The notes under the pieces were generated by a model. It was not told the DNA's origin. It worked only from the letters and a program-made list of their open reading frames with translations, and did not search any database. Shown piece after piece: positions 10,541 through 22,800 of a stretch of DNA of 64,000 nucleotides. This stretch comes from Hetaerina americana. Taxonomy: Eukaryota; Arthropoda; Insecta; Odonata; Calopterygidae. The stretch's first letter is position 1. Each line of letters opens with the position of its first letter. The stretch is taken from contig JAKTNV010000063.1 in assembly GCA_022747635.1 (NCBI GenBank), positions 496,001-560,000 of the forward strand. Direction: 5' to 3'. The position numbers and the translations under genes are program-made.

Positions 10541-13500
10541 TACATTGGTAGAGGCCGACTACTGGATAAAGACAAGATTCATACGGAACCTGTAAAATAG
10601 GAGTATTTCACAACCCTCAGGCCCTTCTAAGGGTCTTTGAATCATTCAAAACGAAATATTATCTATATTAAAGAAATTTGCATTTCCCATACTTTTTATA
10701 TTTCTGCATACCGTCAAAAATAATAATTTAATAACCAATTAAGTAAGCTACCGCATCCTTAAGTTCATATGGCTCAAGTGATTAAAATAATTGAGAGCCA
10801 ACCCAAGCACTGAGTGGAATATTATGATCAGGGAGACGAAGACACCCACTGGTGCATTTTAATTCAGGGATGTTACCGTCGAACTTACGAAAAACAATTG
10901 CTTCCACCTCCCCCAGAAATATCACCTCTTGTGCCACTCGCCTTCTTCCGCCTTCCATCTCCTTTGAATCAATCTCGAAGTTTCTTTTTTATTTTGAGAT
11001 CGACCCTTTTGTTTTAAGATCCATCGAGGTGAGATTTTTTCTCCTCGCTCCCGCCAACTCTCATTCCACTCAGCTCTCTCTCTCTCTCTCCTTTTTTTGC
11101 GTGGGGCCCTTCTCGGAAGAGAGGGGAGGAAAGTGAAAGGCGGGGATCGGCGAGTTGGTAGAAAGGGGCCAAATATTTTCCTCGGGGTTTTCCTCCTGCT
11201 CAGGAATGGAGGTCGTTAGAGGAGGTGCCATTTGTGACGCTCCGTTTCCACTTCGTGCGCTCCAATGCGATACGCTTGCGATTCAGAGCATCCAATGGGA
11301 ACGTGTGATGACGAGCAAATTGAAATACGCAAACCCAAAGCATTCATCGCTTACTTATCTGCCCAGATCAAGGTAAGCTTCGTGGTAGAATAAATTGCAG
11401 AAAATGACGATTATGTGAATATCTACTACACTATCTAAAAGTCGACCAAATGAAGAATCAACAGACGTATTATGACCTAAGGCGTGCGGGTAAATCAACA
11501 TATTCATTTCTGAACTCACAAAATGATATTACGAAGTCATGCTTTGATGAGAAAGTTTTCTATTTTATCATCGCTTTTGGCTTTATTTCTGCCTATTGCA
11601 AGATGCTGCCCCAGTCTAAAAAAGGGACACGTAGCCAATGGCTCCAAACGCTGACGAAAAAGGATTCCTTCCCTTCGTGACGGCGACTGGTCGATCGTGG
11701 TCTTTGCAGAGATGTGTCCACACCCGCACCCATTTCCCCGCCTGCCTTTAACCATTGCTGTCTCCTTTGCTTTCTTCATTATACGCATAATCCTATAGAG
11801 TCTATCGGCATTAACTTTGTTTACTATCATTAATGTAGTATTTTTAAGTAGGCTTCAATTTCATTTCAAATTATTGCAATTTGAGTTAAAGTAGGAATTT
11901 GAACTAAAATTGAGATTTTATATTCCTTATGATATTTCATCAAAAGTAAATTTTAAGTCAATGTTTATACGAGTTTTTGATCTTGTGAAATCATAAAATG
12001 CGATTCAATTCAGTATCTAGCCGTCTCATATCTAAACTCTTTGGGATAGGAAGGTTTTATTTTGTTTGTTAGACGCCAGAGTCAAGGCATAGCTAGTGCC
12101 GTTTTCAAATTACCATACTCATTCATCGAATACAAAACCCAAAGTCGAACTCAAAATTTCAAAGTTTCTTTGGAAAAGAGAATCCATATACTGCAATATA
12201 TTTTACAAGCGAGGTATCTTGTGCATCCGAGAGCAATCTTTGTTGAAGGGAGTCACGAATTTGAAATTTATATGAGGCACGTAGGCATTGCTTTCAAAGT
12301 ACGACAGATTAAAGATAGCTACGATCCCCTTTACACAATAAAGGGCATTTCAGGTCATGGTTTGTGGGTATTGGGGAGCGTAAGCATATATTTGGCATAA
12401 TTCAGAATAGAGCTCACGCAAAAAAGACCTTTGTTTATAAATATTGATTATATATGTTTGAAAATTGAATTTAGATTGACTTAATTGATTCTTTGAACTT
12501 CATAACGCGAGACATCAGTGAGTATTACCAGTATTTTTTATTCTTTATTCTAAGCCGCAGAGAAATTCTTCTCATGCCTTCTTCTAAAGTAACAAACACG
12601 ACTGATAATTTAGACATCAAACAACTATAAATTTTATGACCTAAGGAAGTGTCAGCATGAAGGGGATATGGGGGAAATAGGATGGTAGCGCCTATAAGCC
12701 CCGAAGAGAACAGGTAAGACTTGGAGATTGCATAAAGGACCCGATTCGTAGTACGACTCGAACGCACCAATTGAGGCATGACGTAGATAGACTTGCATTT
12801 GGGAGTAATTACACCTATGAATATTTATATTTATTTATAAATGGATAATTATGCATCAAAGGATGGTGGCAAAGCACACCCTGGTGGCGATATGTGGGGT
12901 AATATGTGGACGAAGATGAGCAATACGGAGAATTAGATACACCTTTTTTCTTTCATAATGTAGAAATTCTATTAAGGAAAACAGGTAGGTTGACCATGTT
13001 TTTGGTAATGGACATTAGAGGCGTGATAAAGATGAGGAAGGGTACCATAAGGCGTCAAATCCATTCATCAAGGGTATAAGACTATCGTAAATAGATTACC
13101 TTGGGAAGGAAAGGACCTCGCGAGTTGTGTTCTCTCAATTTCACCGTTGGGCACAAAAATTAATGGCAATTATAATTCAATTCATTCCAGTTGACCACTC
13201 TCCCGCGGTCATCTTGATACGAGTTACGTAGTCTCAGGCACAATATGGTGGAATTGGAACATATCATTAGCCAAACATGCAGTTGAACTTTTCTTCTTTT
13301 CCAGTGTTAATCAATATATTATCGACCAGGTTTTAAGGTGCTATATCATATTCACCTCTGTAAGATGATGTGGTGGCTCGCAACGTGATCGGTAATAAAT
13401 TTTAAATAAGTGATCAAATGAAACTATTTGGAAAAAAATTGTCGTATTCAGAACCATAGCATTGCCCAACACACCAGTCACACATTGAAATTAAAGTTTA

Positions 13501-14777
13501 TCTGGCTATTATGCACATAAATGGTATCATTACCCTCCGAGAAACGATTTGTGAGTGCGGTATGATATTTGGTGGCAGAAATTGAAGAATTTAATGCCAT
13601 ATCTTACCGCGCTACCTGGAGTGTATAAGGGTGCAGTGAAGCTTATTTCGACCCGGTTACGCTTTCGATAGCATTTTTATCTCACAACAGAGGATTTTAA
13701 AAACAGAGAATATAACTCAGATGATTGCTTGGGTACAGAATTAGGTGTTTCGGCTTAAAGTTTTGTGAATTCAAAACATCCGATTCATGGAAGCTGGCTT
13801 CAGAGAATACAATGGAAACTACGCTTACCGTTTTCCTTTAAATTTGTCCCTCACTCTAACCGATTTGAATGCCTATAAAGGAGATTAGGGGAAAAATGTG
13901 ATCCTGAAACCTCGGGCTTTGCCAACCTCAGAGGAGAATTGGTTGTATTTGAAAAAGGATCATATACGCAGTGCATAAGCATATAACGCTCCTAATTCCA
14001 TCCCTGATCTGTCATCAATACATTTCTTTGCAATTGAACGGGGATTTTTAAACGGATGCCGGAGGCTTTATTTTTGAGCCTTGGATTTTAAATTGTGTTG
14101 GAACGCTGAGAGGTATCTCAGGACTTAAGTATATCTGCACCACAAGACGCTATTCTCTGGCAAGAGGAGCGTGCGATGCTCAATGGAGCTTCAATAAGCT
14201 TCCCAAACGGTGGAGGCCCTGTGCTTGTGGACGCTGGAAATCACAATGTAGTTCATCAATGTGAATGTGATGAAAAAACAAATACAAAATTTTAACATTA
14301 TTTCACGGCATCATTTATAGCATTCAATTAATAAGATAGCAAATTGAAAATTTCCGTTTTTGCCTAGTTCAGTATTTGCAGTTCCCCCCTGATCATCACA
14401 TTCATTTCCTCTCTTAAAATATATGATTTGTTATATACATGGAAATATTTTGCAGACGAGTTATAAAATAAATTACGGCGATGTAGCAACACAAAATTTG
14501 TTAGAAGTACTCATTTTAGTAATGATTAAATACATATGTTTCATTAATTTTCATTGAACTCTACAATATATATAAATCAATTGCCATATTAGGCGATGTG
14601 TTAAGTTTCTCATTGTATAGTTATTGAATGTATGCAGGTGCGTACTTTTCAAAGGATGAGTCTATATATTCGGGCAAAATATAACATCATATTAGCATAT
14701 TAAAATCCAGAAAAATTATTCACATAGACATACAACACTAATTCGTTGCAGGTTGCGGGAACATGAACTTCCATACA
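10541..14777. other. Long stretch without a supported gene
   Basis: Bases 10850-11300 are CT- and CpG-enriched with a CT run at about 11068-11090. A 112-codon open frame at 12062-12400 (+) has ordinary amino-acid composition but no motif I recognise. A 97-codon minus frame at 11537-11830 looks like chance. The remainder to 14777 is AT-rich. Diverged repeats below my detection by eye are possible. Confidence 0.45.
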
Positions 14778-15690
14778 CGAGGTCTGTTCAATAAATATAC
14801 GAACTGAGGCCATACTAAACTTAATTTTGCAAAATTGAGTCTACATCGATTTTGTCCCCCTGTTCAAAGTACTCTCCATTCGTTGCTATGCACTCATTTC
14901 TTCTTATATTCTACTTTTTAAAGCACCCTTGGAAGCCCTCGGGAGTTAGACTTTTTAGTTTCCTCGTCGCTTATTGCTTTATTGCGTCCAAATCTTCTCA
15001 GTGATGTCCCCTAATCACATTTTTGCATTTTGGGAATAGGAAAAACACGCAGGGGGCGAGATCTGGCGAATAAGGAGGATGGTCAAGGACGGTGATTGAA
15101 TTTGTTATATTACCTGGCGGACAATCAATGTTGAATGTGCAGGTGCATTGTCATCGCGAAGGATCCATCCATCGCCTTGAGTCAAATTTGGTCGCACACG
15201 ACGCACGTGATAACTTAAACTCTTGAGAATTGAACTGTAAGATAGAACTCAGCACTTACGGTAAGGAAAAGGGACCGCACACGATCTATGTTATCGTCAA
15301 CACAGGTGGTTGCAGGTTGTCCCGGCCTTGCATCATCCGTGGCGTCTTGTCGACCATCTTTAAAACGCTTAATCCACTTGAAAACGGATGTTTTCTTCAT
15401 AGATTCGTCACCGTAAACAGCTGTCAACATTTCAGTACTTTCTTTAAGACTTTTACCGCACTTCACCAAAAACTTCTTGTTGATTTGTTGCTCCGTGATT
15501 TCGCCAATTTCCATTTCCGACCGACAGTAAAAACAAGGACAAGAGAATCTAACATAACTGGCACCATACGCACAGCTCAACGATCCGCCAAGCACAGACG
15601 GCTCATTGGATATCTGGCAACTAGTGGGCGAGGCTATAGTCCGCGTTATGGCGGCCAGATTGCACGAGTTCGCGTATTCATCGTAAGTGC
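14778..15690 (-). mobile_element. mariner element, internally deleted (group M2)
   Basis: The left terminal repeat CGAGGTCTGTTCAATAAA begins at 14778; the right end near 15680 is decayed. On the minus strand it encodes an N-terminal helix-turn-helix piece (EITEQQINKKFLVKC, AVYGDESMKKTSVFKWIK, DARPGQPATT). After an internal deletion it encodes the second catalytic region with DNAPAHSTLIVRQ and PPYSPDLAPC, and a NGEYFEQGDKIDV C-terminus. The first Asp block is lost and frameshifts are present, so it is inactive. Confidence 0.9.
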
Positions 15691-16585
15691 TACGTTCTTC
15701 GGCTGGAAACTATCAAATTTAATTTTAATCCGACTCGGAGAAATGAATATCGTAGAGCCTGGCCTCACATGTAGAAATATTCCGCTACAGATATCGTAAA
15801 TGTATTCTGTAATACCAACATTTTATAGGGCATTAAACCAAAACCACCCAAACAAAAAAATGGGAGAACATATATTCAAAAACAAATATCGAAAAATCGT
15901 TATTTGTTTTCAACTGCCAGGACATGCCAAAAAGTTGGAAAATCATAAAATTGAAGATATTAAAAGGGCATACTTACAAGTCCCGTAAACTCTGAAGTCC
16001 TACAAAGCCACTTGGACCAATGGTGCACAATCTCCTGTTTCCTTTGAGGCTCCTGGAACAACACAAATTTGAAAAGGTCGATCAAAGAGAAAATATTTCA
16101 AATTAATCGAGCAAATGCCTTTCCAAAGAAGAGGAACTATTTAATAGAGCGAAACAAATGGAAAGACAGCAGAATTTAATTCCACAAACCTAGAGGCTAT
16201 AACTATCAACGACTATGCCTTAAAATACATATTATTTCAACTTGTAATGGGGTACCTTAATGAGAGCAATAAAATATATTAAAAACGATCAAATGATTGC
16301 TATCCAATTTACTTCAAAATCATTATTACTGCTAAAACATACTATTAGTACAAGAAATACACATAATAAATAATCAACATTTTGATTTTGTAAGTTTTCC
16401 AGTATTATGACATATTTGGATATTACTATTTGGTAGAGTAGCCTTTTTAGGTAGTTTTAGTATGGACACACTAAGCACGTCTAAACATCTTAGCCTTCCT
16501 TAGTCAACAATTAACTCTTCAATCACACATTCTACTTCCGTCCATTCAACCCGTTTTGCCTTAGATAAATATAAAAAAAATATTA
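15691..16585. other. No recognised features
   Basis: AT-rich. Short open frames at 15800-15988 and similar are unremarkable. Confidence 0.5.
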
Positions 16586-16717
16586 TTCTAACCTTTCTCC
16601 GTGAATCAGTGCCCCCCTACGGTTTTGAAAAAGTAAAATGTATGTAATTACCACTATTGAGATGCTGTGTTTCATTCAAACCGTAGGGGGGCACTGATTC
16701 ACGGAGAGAGGTTAGAA
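16586..16717. mobile_element. Short TIR (MITE-like) element
   Basis: Terminal inverted repeats of about 43 bp (16586-16629 and 16675-16717), containing GTGCCCCCCTACGG and its complement, flank a 45-base core. The core and one arm recur in opposite orientation at 17408-17496. There is no coding potential. The family is not recognised. Confidence 0.8.
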
Positions 16718-16805
16718 AAATATTTATTTTTTCGATTGAATCTGTAATTTTGAATAATGAGATGGCTAGACCGTTAATAATTTCTACCCTGATGAGCAGT
16801 GGTTT
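16718..16805. repeat. Flanking segment duplicated at 17497-17580
   Basis: The roughly 85 bases after the right TIR (AATATTTATTTTTTCGATTG onward) match 17497-17580 with moderate divergence. The mobile unit or duplicated block is therefore larger than the TIR hairpin itself. Confidence 0.75.
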
Positions 16806-16814
16806 TCATGGTAA

Positions 16815-17225
16815 CCTTTTCATTCCCCCACACCGATTGTCTGACACTCTCCACGCGACGTGTACAGTTAAGTTCAACAGTCCCTCACCAATCAAAATGC
16901 TCCATGTTCTTCTTTCTTGCCTTCTTTAGATTTTTTCCAACAGCCACTCTCTCCTGCCCCACTATGCCTATTACTTCTACTTTTTCGTTGGTTTCCTTTA
17001 CCGCCCATTCCATCGTTTCCACCCTTCTCCACACTCATATTTCAAAAGCTTCCAGTCTACGCTTATAATCTGGCTTCGAGGACCAGGTTTCAAAGCCTTA
17101 AAAATCACGCTGTAGTATATATACCAAGGCTTTCATTAGTCTATTCTTAACTAGCCTCAAAGCGATCCGTTGTCTTATCCTTGACAAAGCTTTTTTGTCT
17201 ATCGCAATTGCATGGTGATTATTTT
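16815..17225 (-). pseudogene. Ancient RTE-like RT C-terminal fossil
   Basis: The minus strand retains pieces of the RTE C-terminal region: RRLEAFEI.VWRR, a TMEWAVKETNEKVE-like stretch and IVGQERVAVGKN. These parallel RRLEAFEMWVWRRMEKVKWTEKKTNEEV in the full-length copy. Nucleotide divergence is far greater than among the other RTE copies here, and stops and frameshifts are frequent. It represents an older or separate RTE subfamily. No 3' terminus is identifiable. Confidence 0.7.
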
Positions 17226-17407
17226 ATCCTGCTGGGAAAAATTATTAAAAGGTCACTGCAATATCACTTATTCAAACGACCCCACTCAATGCTATCGGCA
17301 GAGAATTCCACAATGCACACGTGTTTACTGTGGTGTAAACAGATCGAGTAAGCATCACGGATTATAATGGAGACTTTAAAAGCACTGACCATTTAATCCC
17401 GCAGAAA

Positions 17408-17496
17408 TGAAACACAGCATCTCCATAATGGTAATTACATACATTTTATTTTTGCGATACCGTAGGGGGGCACTGATTCACGGAGAAAGGTTAGAA
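17408..17496. mobile_element. Second, one-armed copy of the short TIR element
   Basis: The core (TGAAACACAGCATCTCC) and one arm (CCGTAGGGGGGCACTG) match the element at 16586-16717, with the core reversed relative to the first copy. The second arm is absent. It is followed by the same flanking block. Confidence 0.78.
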
Positions 17497-17574
17497 TAAT
17501 ATTTATTTTTTCGATTGAATCAGTAATTTATAATACCGAGATGACGAGACCGTTTATAAATTCTGCCCTGATAA

Positions 17575-17880
17575 GTAGTAGTTTTAAGGGTAGGCAACCG
17601 AGAGCTAAGGTCGTTTGCGTCATTAGGGATGGATGGGAAAGGAGGAAGGGTGGAGAGAAACCCGGCGTTGGCATTAGCTACTCTTATCGAAAGGCACCAA
17701 GGGGATCGCCGTTTTAACGTCCCATCCGACGGACGTCGCACTCACTCAAAGTGATCTCCACGAAGTACCTCAAGCAGGGATCGGGATACCACTGAAAAAT
17801 ATTCGTTGTCCCCAGGATTTGAACCAGGGCCAGGGCTCTCGATGTGAGGATGGGGAATCCGTTAGCCGCCGCACGATCCC
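17575..17880 (-). mobile_element. tRNA-derived SINE, (ACT)n-tailed family (SINE-A)
   Basis: On the minus strand the order is a tRNA-like head with B-box-like GGTTCAAATCC, a body (including GACGTCCGTCGGATGGGACG and GCCGGGTTTCTCTCC) and a (ACT)n tail. Full-length compared with the copies at 43568, 55948 and 59986, but more diverged. No target-site duplication is evident, in keeping with greater age. Confidence 0.88.
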
Positions 17881-17905
17881 AATGCTCTTGTAATTAGTGT
17901 AAAGC

Positions 17906-18088
17906 GAGGATCAAAATTGATGCGGTGGATAACGTACTAGCTCACCACCGGTCCGGGTTCGAATCCTGGAAACGATAGATATTTCGCAGATATGGACGCC
18001 GGGTTTATCTCCACCCTTCCTTTAAAATCCATCCCTAATGGCGCGAATGACCTCAGCTGCCAGTCACTTCCCTTAAAAATACTACTAT
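17906..18088 (+). mobile_element. SINE-A copy with internal deletion
   Basis: The head (GATAACGTACTAGC, then GGGTTCGAATCCTGG) and the 3' part (GACGCCGGGTTTATCTCC to ACTACTA) match SINE-A. About 110 bases of the central body are missing. It lies opposite in orientation to the copy at 17575-17880, only 25 bases away. Confidence 0.85.
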
Positions 18089-19104
18089 GAGTGTGAAGTG
18101 CTACATATATTTAAAAAATCTCAAGATCTTAAAAAAATATTAAATATTAGGGTTTATTCAAGTAGTTTTAGAAACTTTCAAACCGGCGGTAGATCTAAAT
18201 ATTTACTCGGATAATTGAAACGAGAGGAAGAAAGCTAATAAATCTCAGGCCCGGGTAATAGTTTACCCGGAGGTATATACGTATAAAAGAAATTAGTGGA
18301 TGTTTTAACTGTGAATAACAAAGTAACAGGCATGGATTGAATGATGCCATTAGAGTGATAGTATTCTTCCAAGCCAAAATATTTTTTAATTCCTTAATAA
18401 CTTCAGTATCAATGATGATGGTCTTCTTCCCTTATTTAAATTTTGGTATATTTAAAGCCATGAAATCTTCTGACTAGAAGAGTTCTTACGAAGTTCGCAA
18501 ACGTAAGTCTTCTCCGTTCCAAAATTTGAAATAGCATAATCGCCCTACGCCTTTCTCCTTATTTTTACATTTTTTCTGTAAAATAACTTTGAAAAAAATA
18601 GCATGGCTTTCAATCAGACTATAAATTTATTTTTAAAAGTAAATTTCATTAACCAATCTAAAAGTATCCTAAGAAATTGACTCATATGAACGTTATCTTC
18701 TTAAATGTTGCGAAAAAATAATTATTTGCGTCATGGTAAATAGATTTAGTGGCCATACTAGAGGAAATATAACGATTCCCCTATGTTGATGTTTATGGCA
18801 TATCGTTTATTGGATTAATCAATACTTTCTATATTTGTGAAAAGTAGCTATCTATCAATTAATTTATTAATACATTTACCTACTTTATTCGGGCAAGTTT
18901 GACACTACATAGCTCTTCTTCCACCTAACCTTTACACATTACAATGACGAAAATTATATCCACCTTTTACGATACCAAAAATGTGGGCTACGCAAACTCG
19001 CGTTTATGGGCTGCAATTACCGAAGCTTAGAAGTTTAATTTTTTTGCGGCATCACCTTTCTCCATTTTTAAGCTCCTCACAAGTCCAGATGGTATTATAG
19101 ATAA
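18089..19104. other. No recognised features
   Basis: AT-rich intergenic sequence with no shared repeat seen. Confidence 0.5.
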
Positions 19105-19985
19105 TCTACCGGTTTAGGTTGGTTTTGTACGGAAAAAACCACCAGAAAATTATCTCTCTTAACAAAGCACAACCCAACATCCTACTATACAGCAAGCCAC
19201 TCTTTATCTCCGTGTACTTCCTTCCTCCCTTCATTCCGTCCAACATCCCTATCTTATACCTCGTTAACCTGATAATCTCCCCTTGAACACAGTCTTAAAC
19301 ATCCCACTGCCAGTCAATGTGCTTTGAATACATTTTTACTGCCACTTTATAATTTCTCCCAACAATCCCCTCTCCTCCCCCACTATACCTAGCACTCTCT
19401 CATTTGTTTTCTTCTCTGTCCATTTCCCCTTCTCCATTACTCTCCACACCCACATTTCAAAATCCTCCAGTCTACGTCTATCCTCCTGCGTCAATGACCA
19501 CGTTTCCGCGCCGTACATAGCTACGCTCCATATCAAAGTTTTTACGAGTCTTTTCTTAACATCCTTACTCAACGTCCCTGTCATCAACTCCCTCCTCCTT
19601 GTGAGCCTCTTTGCCGGACGCAATTCTTCTCCTTACGTCCCTACTACTTTGACCGTGTTGGTCCAAAACACTACCGAGATACGTAAACTGTTCTACCTGC
19701 TCTCGTTTTTGCCCTACAATTTTAATGTTTAGCTAAGCCTTTTTCTTTCTAGAAAATCGCATAACCTTTGTTTTATTAATATTGATTCTCATCCCATACC
19801 TGTCGCACTGAATTTTCAATTCACTCAGCAATGCTTGCAACCCCTTGGCTGACTGGCAAACTAAAGCTTGGTCATCGGCAAACCTAACTTATTTTACGAA
19901 TTCCCCGCCCACTTTCATTCCTACCTCCAGTTCTTCCCATGCCTCTTTAATCATTTCCCCTGCATACAGGTTGAACCGCAACGGT
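19105..19985 (-). mobile_element. RTE-like 3' fragment (copy E)
   Basis: Minus-strand match to about 31040-31931 of the full-length RTE, from the RT motif B/C region to the 3' end (here a changed ACCGGTAGATTATC). A 95-codon frame (19336-19623) preserves KDVKKRLVKTLIWSVAMYG and FEMWVWRVMEKGKW. The remainder has stops and frameshifts. More diverged than copies B, C and G. Confidence 0.92.
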
Positions 19986-19999
19986 AATTCAACACTTTT

Positions 20000-20098
20000 T
20001 GACCCCCAGCAAAACACAACGTCCTACTCTACATCAGGTCCCTCTTCATCTCTGAGTACTTTCTTCCTCCCTTCATCCCGTCCAACATCCCTATCCTG
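20000..20098 (-). mobile_element. Small RTE 3' UTR-proximal fragment (copy F)
   Basis: About 100 bases match the end of the RTE ORF plus its immediate 3' sequence (minus strand), directly after copy E and in the same orientation. Copy E already contains this region, so F is a separate fragment or a local duplication. Confidence 0.85.
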
Positions 20099-22673
20099 TA
20101 TATTAAGAGAAATAGCTTTGTTGAAATGAAACTAAAGTTGGTGAATTACCAAAATAAAGTTTGATGAATTACCTCATGCGCACACAGTGGACATGGGGGA
20201 GGAGGTATGAGTTACAGTACATCAATGGGAATGAAATTGGAATTAATAATTTTGAATATGAACGTTAGTAATTGCCATTAAACGTTTACTTCTATATTTA
20301 TAATTTATTTGAATAATATTCAGAGCGATTTACAATAAAATAAATCAACAAAACAATAGATCAATACTATTTCGATACAAGAACTCCGCTGAACACAAGC
20401 AAGGCTCTCGGTTCTCTTGGTCAGCCCATTGAAGGTGGAGGTAATTTACAATGAACCATATACATGATAAAAAATGGAAACTAAAGAGGCTTGAACCAGG
20501 AAATAAGGGTTTTTTACAACTATTCTGTAACATAATTGAACTCGATCGCTTTTCAATGTGGCAATGGCCATGTGCAGTAGGTATTAAGTGGAGCCGTTAA
20601 AACTTTTCCTACGGTGATGTAACTGAAGTCCAGCATGAAGATGGGTTTCAATGTATTTATTTAATTCAAATGTACAATGGGCCACATATATTAATTCCTT
20701 CTGGGAAAGACGTTTCCCGTGAAATGCAATCCTCTACCGCGAAAAATAGCTTCTAAAAGCAATTAAGAGTGATCAGAATAATTTAACGAAGTGCCTCTGG
20801 GTTGATGATCCACTCGCAAAGATTCACACCGTTTCAATTCCTAAATATTTCATTTAATCAAAAAGAACTTTTTTCTTTACCACGCAGAAATATCAAAGAA
20901 TGATTTTATAGCCCTAGAACTGATTATTTTTCTCTCTTAACTGGGGGGGGGGGGGTGGCCTAATGCATGATTGCATTTAAAGCTCTTGGCTAGAATTTAA
21001 TTTTCAACCTTATTATAAAATTATACTCTACAATGAATTCTGCTGAATTAAAGTAACGATTAGCTGTAAATGAATTAAAAAATGCTACAGTGGACAATAA
21101 CTCTACTAATATTGAATGATGAATTCATTCTTTAGAGATAATTAGTGCAGAAAGTACCTGATATGAACATTAAATTCAACTTTACCCAAACATTCTGTAA
21201 AGAAGATAATAAAAACTGTCTCTTAAAAATAATGCTTAGCAGAAAAGGAATTATAAATAAATTTTGGGCTAAAGAAGAAGCAGGCAATTGCTCTATCTAG
21301 TCATTTTAAGATGATTTAGGTATTTTAACTCCTTTTTTAGGCAAACATTATCCTCGTACAACTGAGAAAACATGCACAAAATATTTGAAAAATCATTGCT
21401 GTGTTTTATTTCTTAATGTTTTAATGTTCAAAATATTCCCTTACTTGTTTCTTAGACATTTAAGCTCTATCCAGTAATAAATCAGTTTTTTGAAGGGTCA
21501 CTTTCGTCGTCATCCACCAATATCAGACTTTAATGTTAGTTGCAAACCTGACTAATATTTAACATTTACAGATACCTTAAAAAAGACGACTTCTAACGCA
21601 GAAACTTCAATTCATTCGGATTTTATAGCTTCCTAAGCGTATAGAAACACTATGCCGTAGGATTGATATTGTTAATACAATAAATAGCATTGCAACTTTA
21701 ACAAGGTTACCGCGCAAAACTGGAGAACAATGAAATCATTCTTAGTGCTTCCTTCCGATGAAATACAAGAGCAATTGTGATTACCGCTAATATTGCTGTG
21801 CAAATGTATGGCAGATGGTGGTTAAATGAAAGATATACAGGCATAATTAATCTTCCAATTACCAATATACACGCACCATTAATGGTAAAGCGTAGCGTGA
21901 GAGCATTACGATGTAAATTTCATTGCGTGCGGAAGCGTGCCGTTTAATTAACCGGCGACTGTGTAACATTGACATAACCAATTTCCATTAGAAAATCCAC
22001 CCGTTACATTTGTTATTATTTCGGAAAATGTGGCAAAAGAACGACGAAATAATTCAATACCATGCCTATCGTTGAAATTAACTATGAAAACCGTCAAACA
22101 ACATGTAAATTATGCAATCGAAAATTTTTCACTTCCAGAATATGGCGATAATAGCGCTAAAATGAAGTTGAGCATATCGCAATTGCCGGTGTTGTATCCG
22201 TGGCTCCGTATTCAAAGTTCAGAAAATCAAAGAAGGGAAAAATGAGTAATATGATGGAGCATGGTAGTATCCACACCTAAGCTCGTTTCTATCCTACTAG
22301 AGCGTGAACGAATGTGACACCGACCTCCATAACAATTTATTTCATTAAAATTTAACAAACTTACGGAATAAACCGCCTTCTTAGTGACTCAAATCTCCTT
22401 GATAAGCGTGATAAATACTGAGGAATGCGCAATTGGCTACATATAAGGAGAAATCTAAGACTTGTTGTAGATGATGACTCACCGTTTTAGTCGAAATTTA
22501 ATCTATTTAAAGAAAGCTGATATTTTAACGAATAGTCAAGTTAACTTCATTGCTATAGTTTAATCAATGGCTACGTTATATTTTTAAGCAGTTAAACTGA
22601 CTTTTTGTAGCTGTAATTGCTCGTATACATTTTTGCGCGGTTTTAACAATTCGCCATTAATACGTGGGTTGGT
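20099..22673. other. No recognised features
   Basis: AT-rich. A run of 13 G lies at about 20943-20955. A 71-codon frame at 22030-22245 is not recognised. Bases 21830-22020 have mixed composition that could be conserved non-coding sequence, which needs alignment to tell. Confidence 0.45.
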
Positions 22674-22800
22674 TGAAAACTAATGCACACATTCTTGTAG
22701 AATACAAACAAGGTGACCTTCAGAAGCACTCCTTGTGGTATGTGGAATTAACATTCTTCATCAACACGCATGCGCAGGTTTGGGGTCTCAATGAGAAAAA
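22674..22800 (+). mobile_element. Solo mariner M1 terminal repeat
   Basis: About 125 bases match the left end of the element at 53691-54600 (TTGAAAACTAATGCACAC through ACGCATGCGCAGGTTTG). No transposase or opposite end is nearby. Confidence 0.8.

Noticed and set aside
12062..12400. 112-codon frame as a host exon
   Set aside because: No recognised domain, no clear splice context and surrounding AT-rich sequence; length is compatible with chance.
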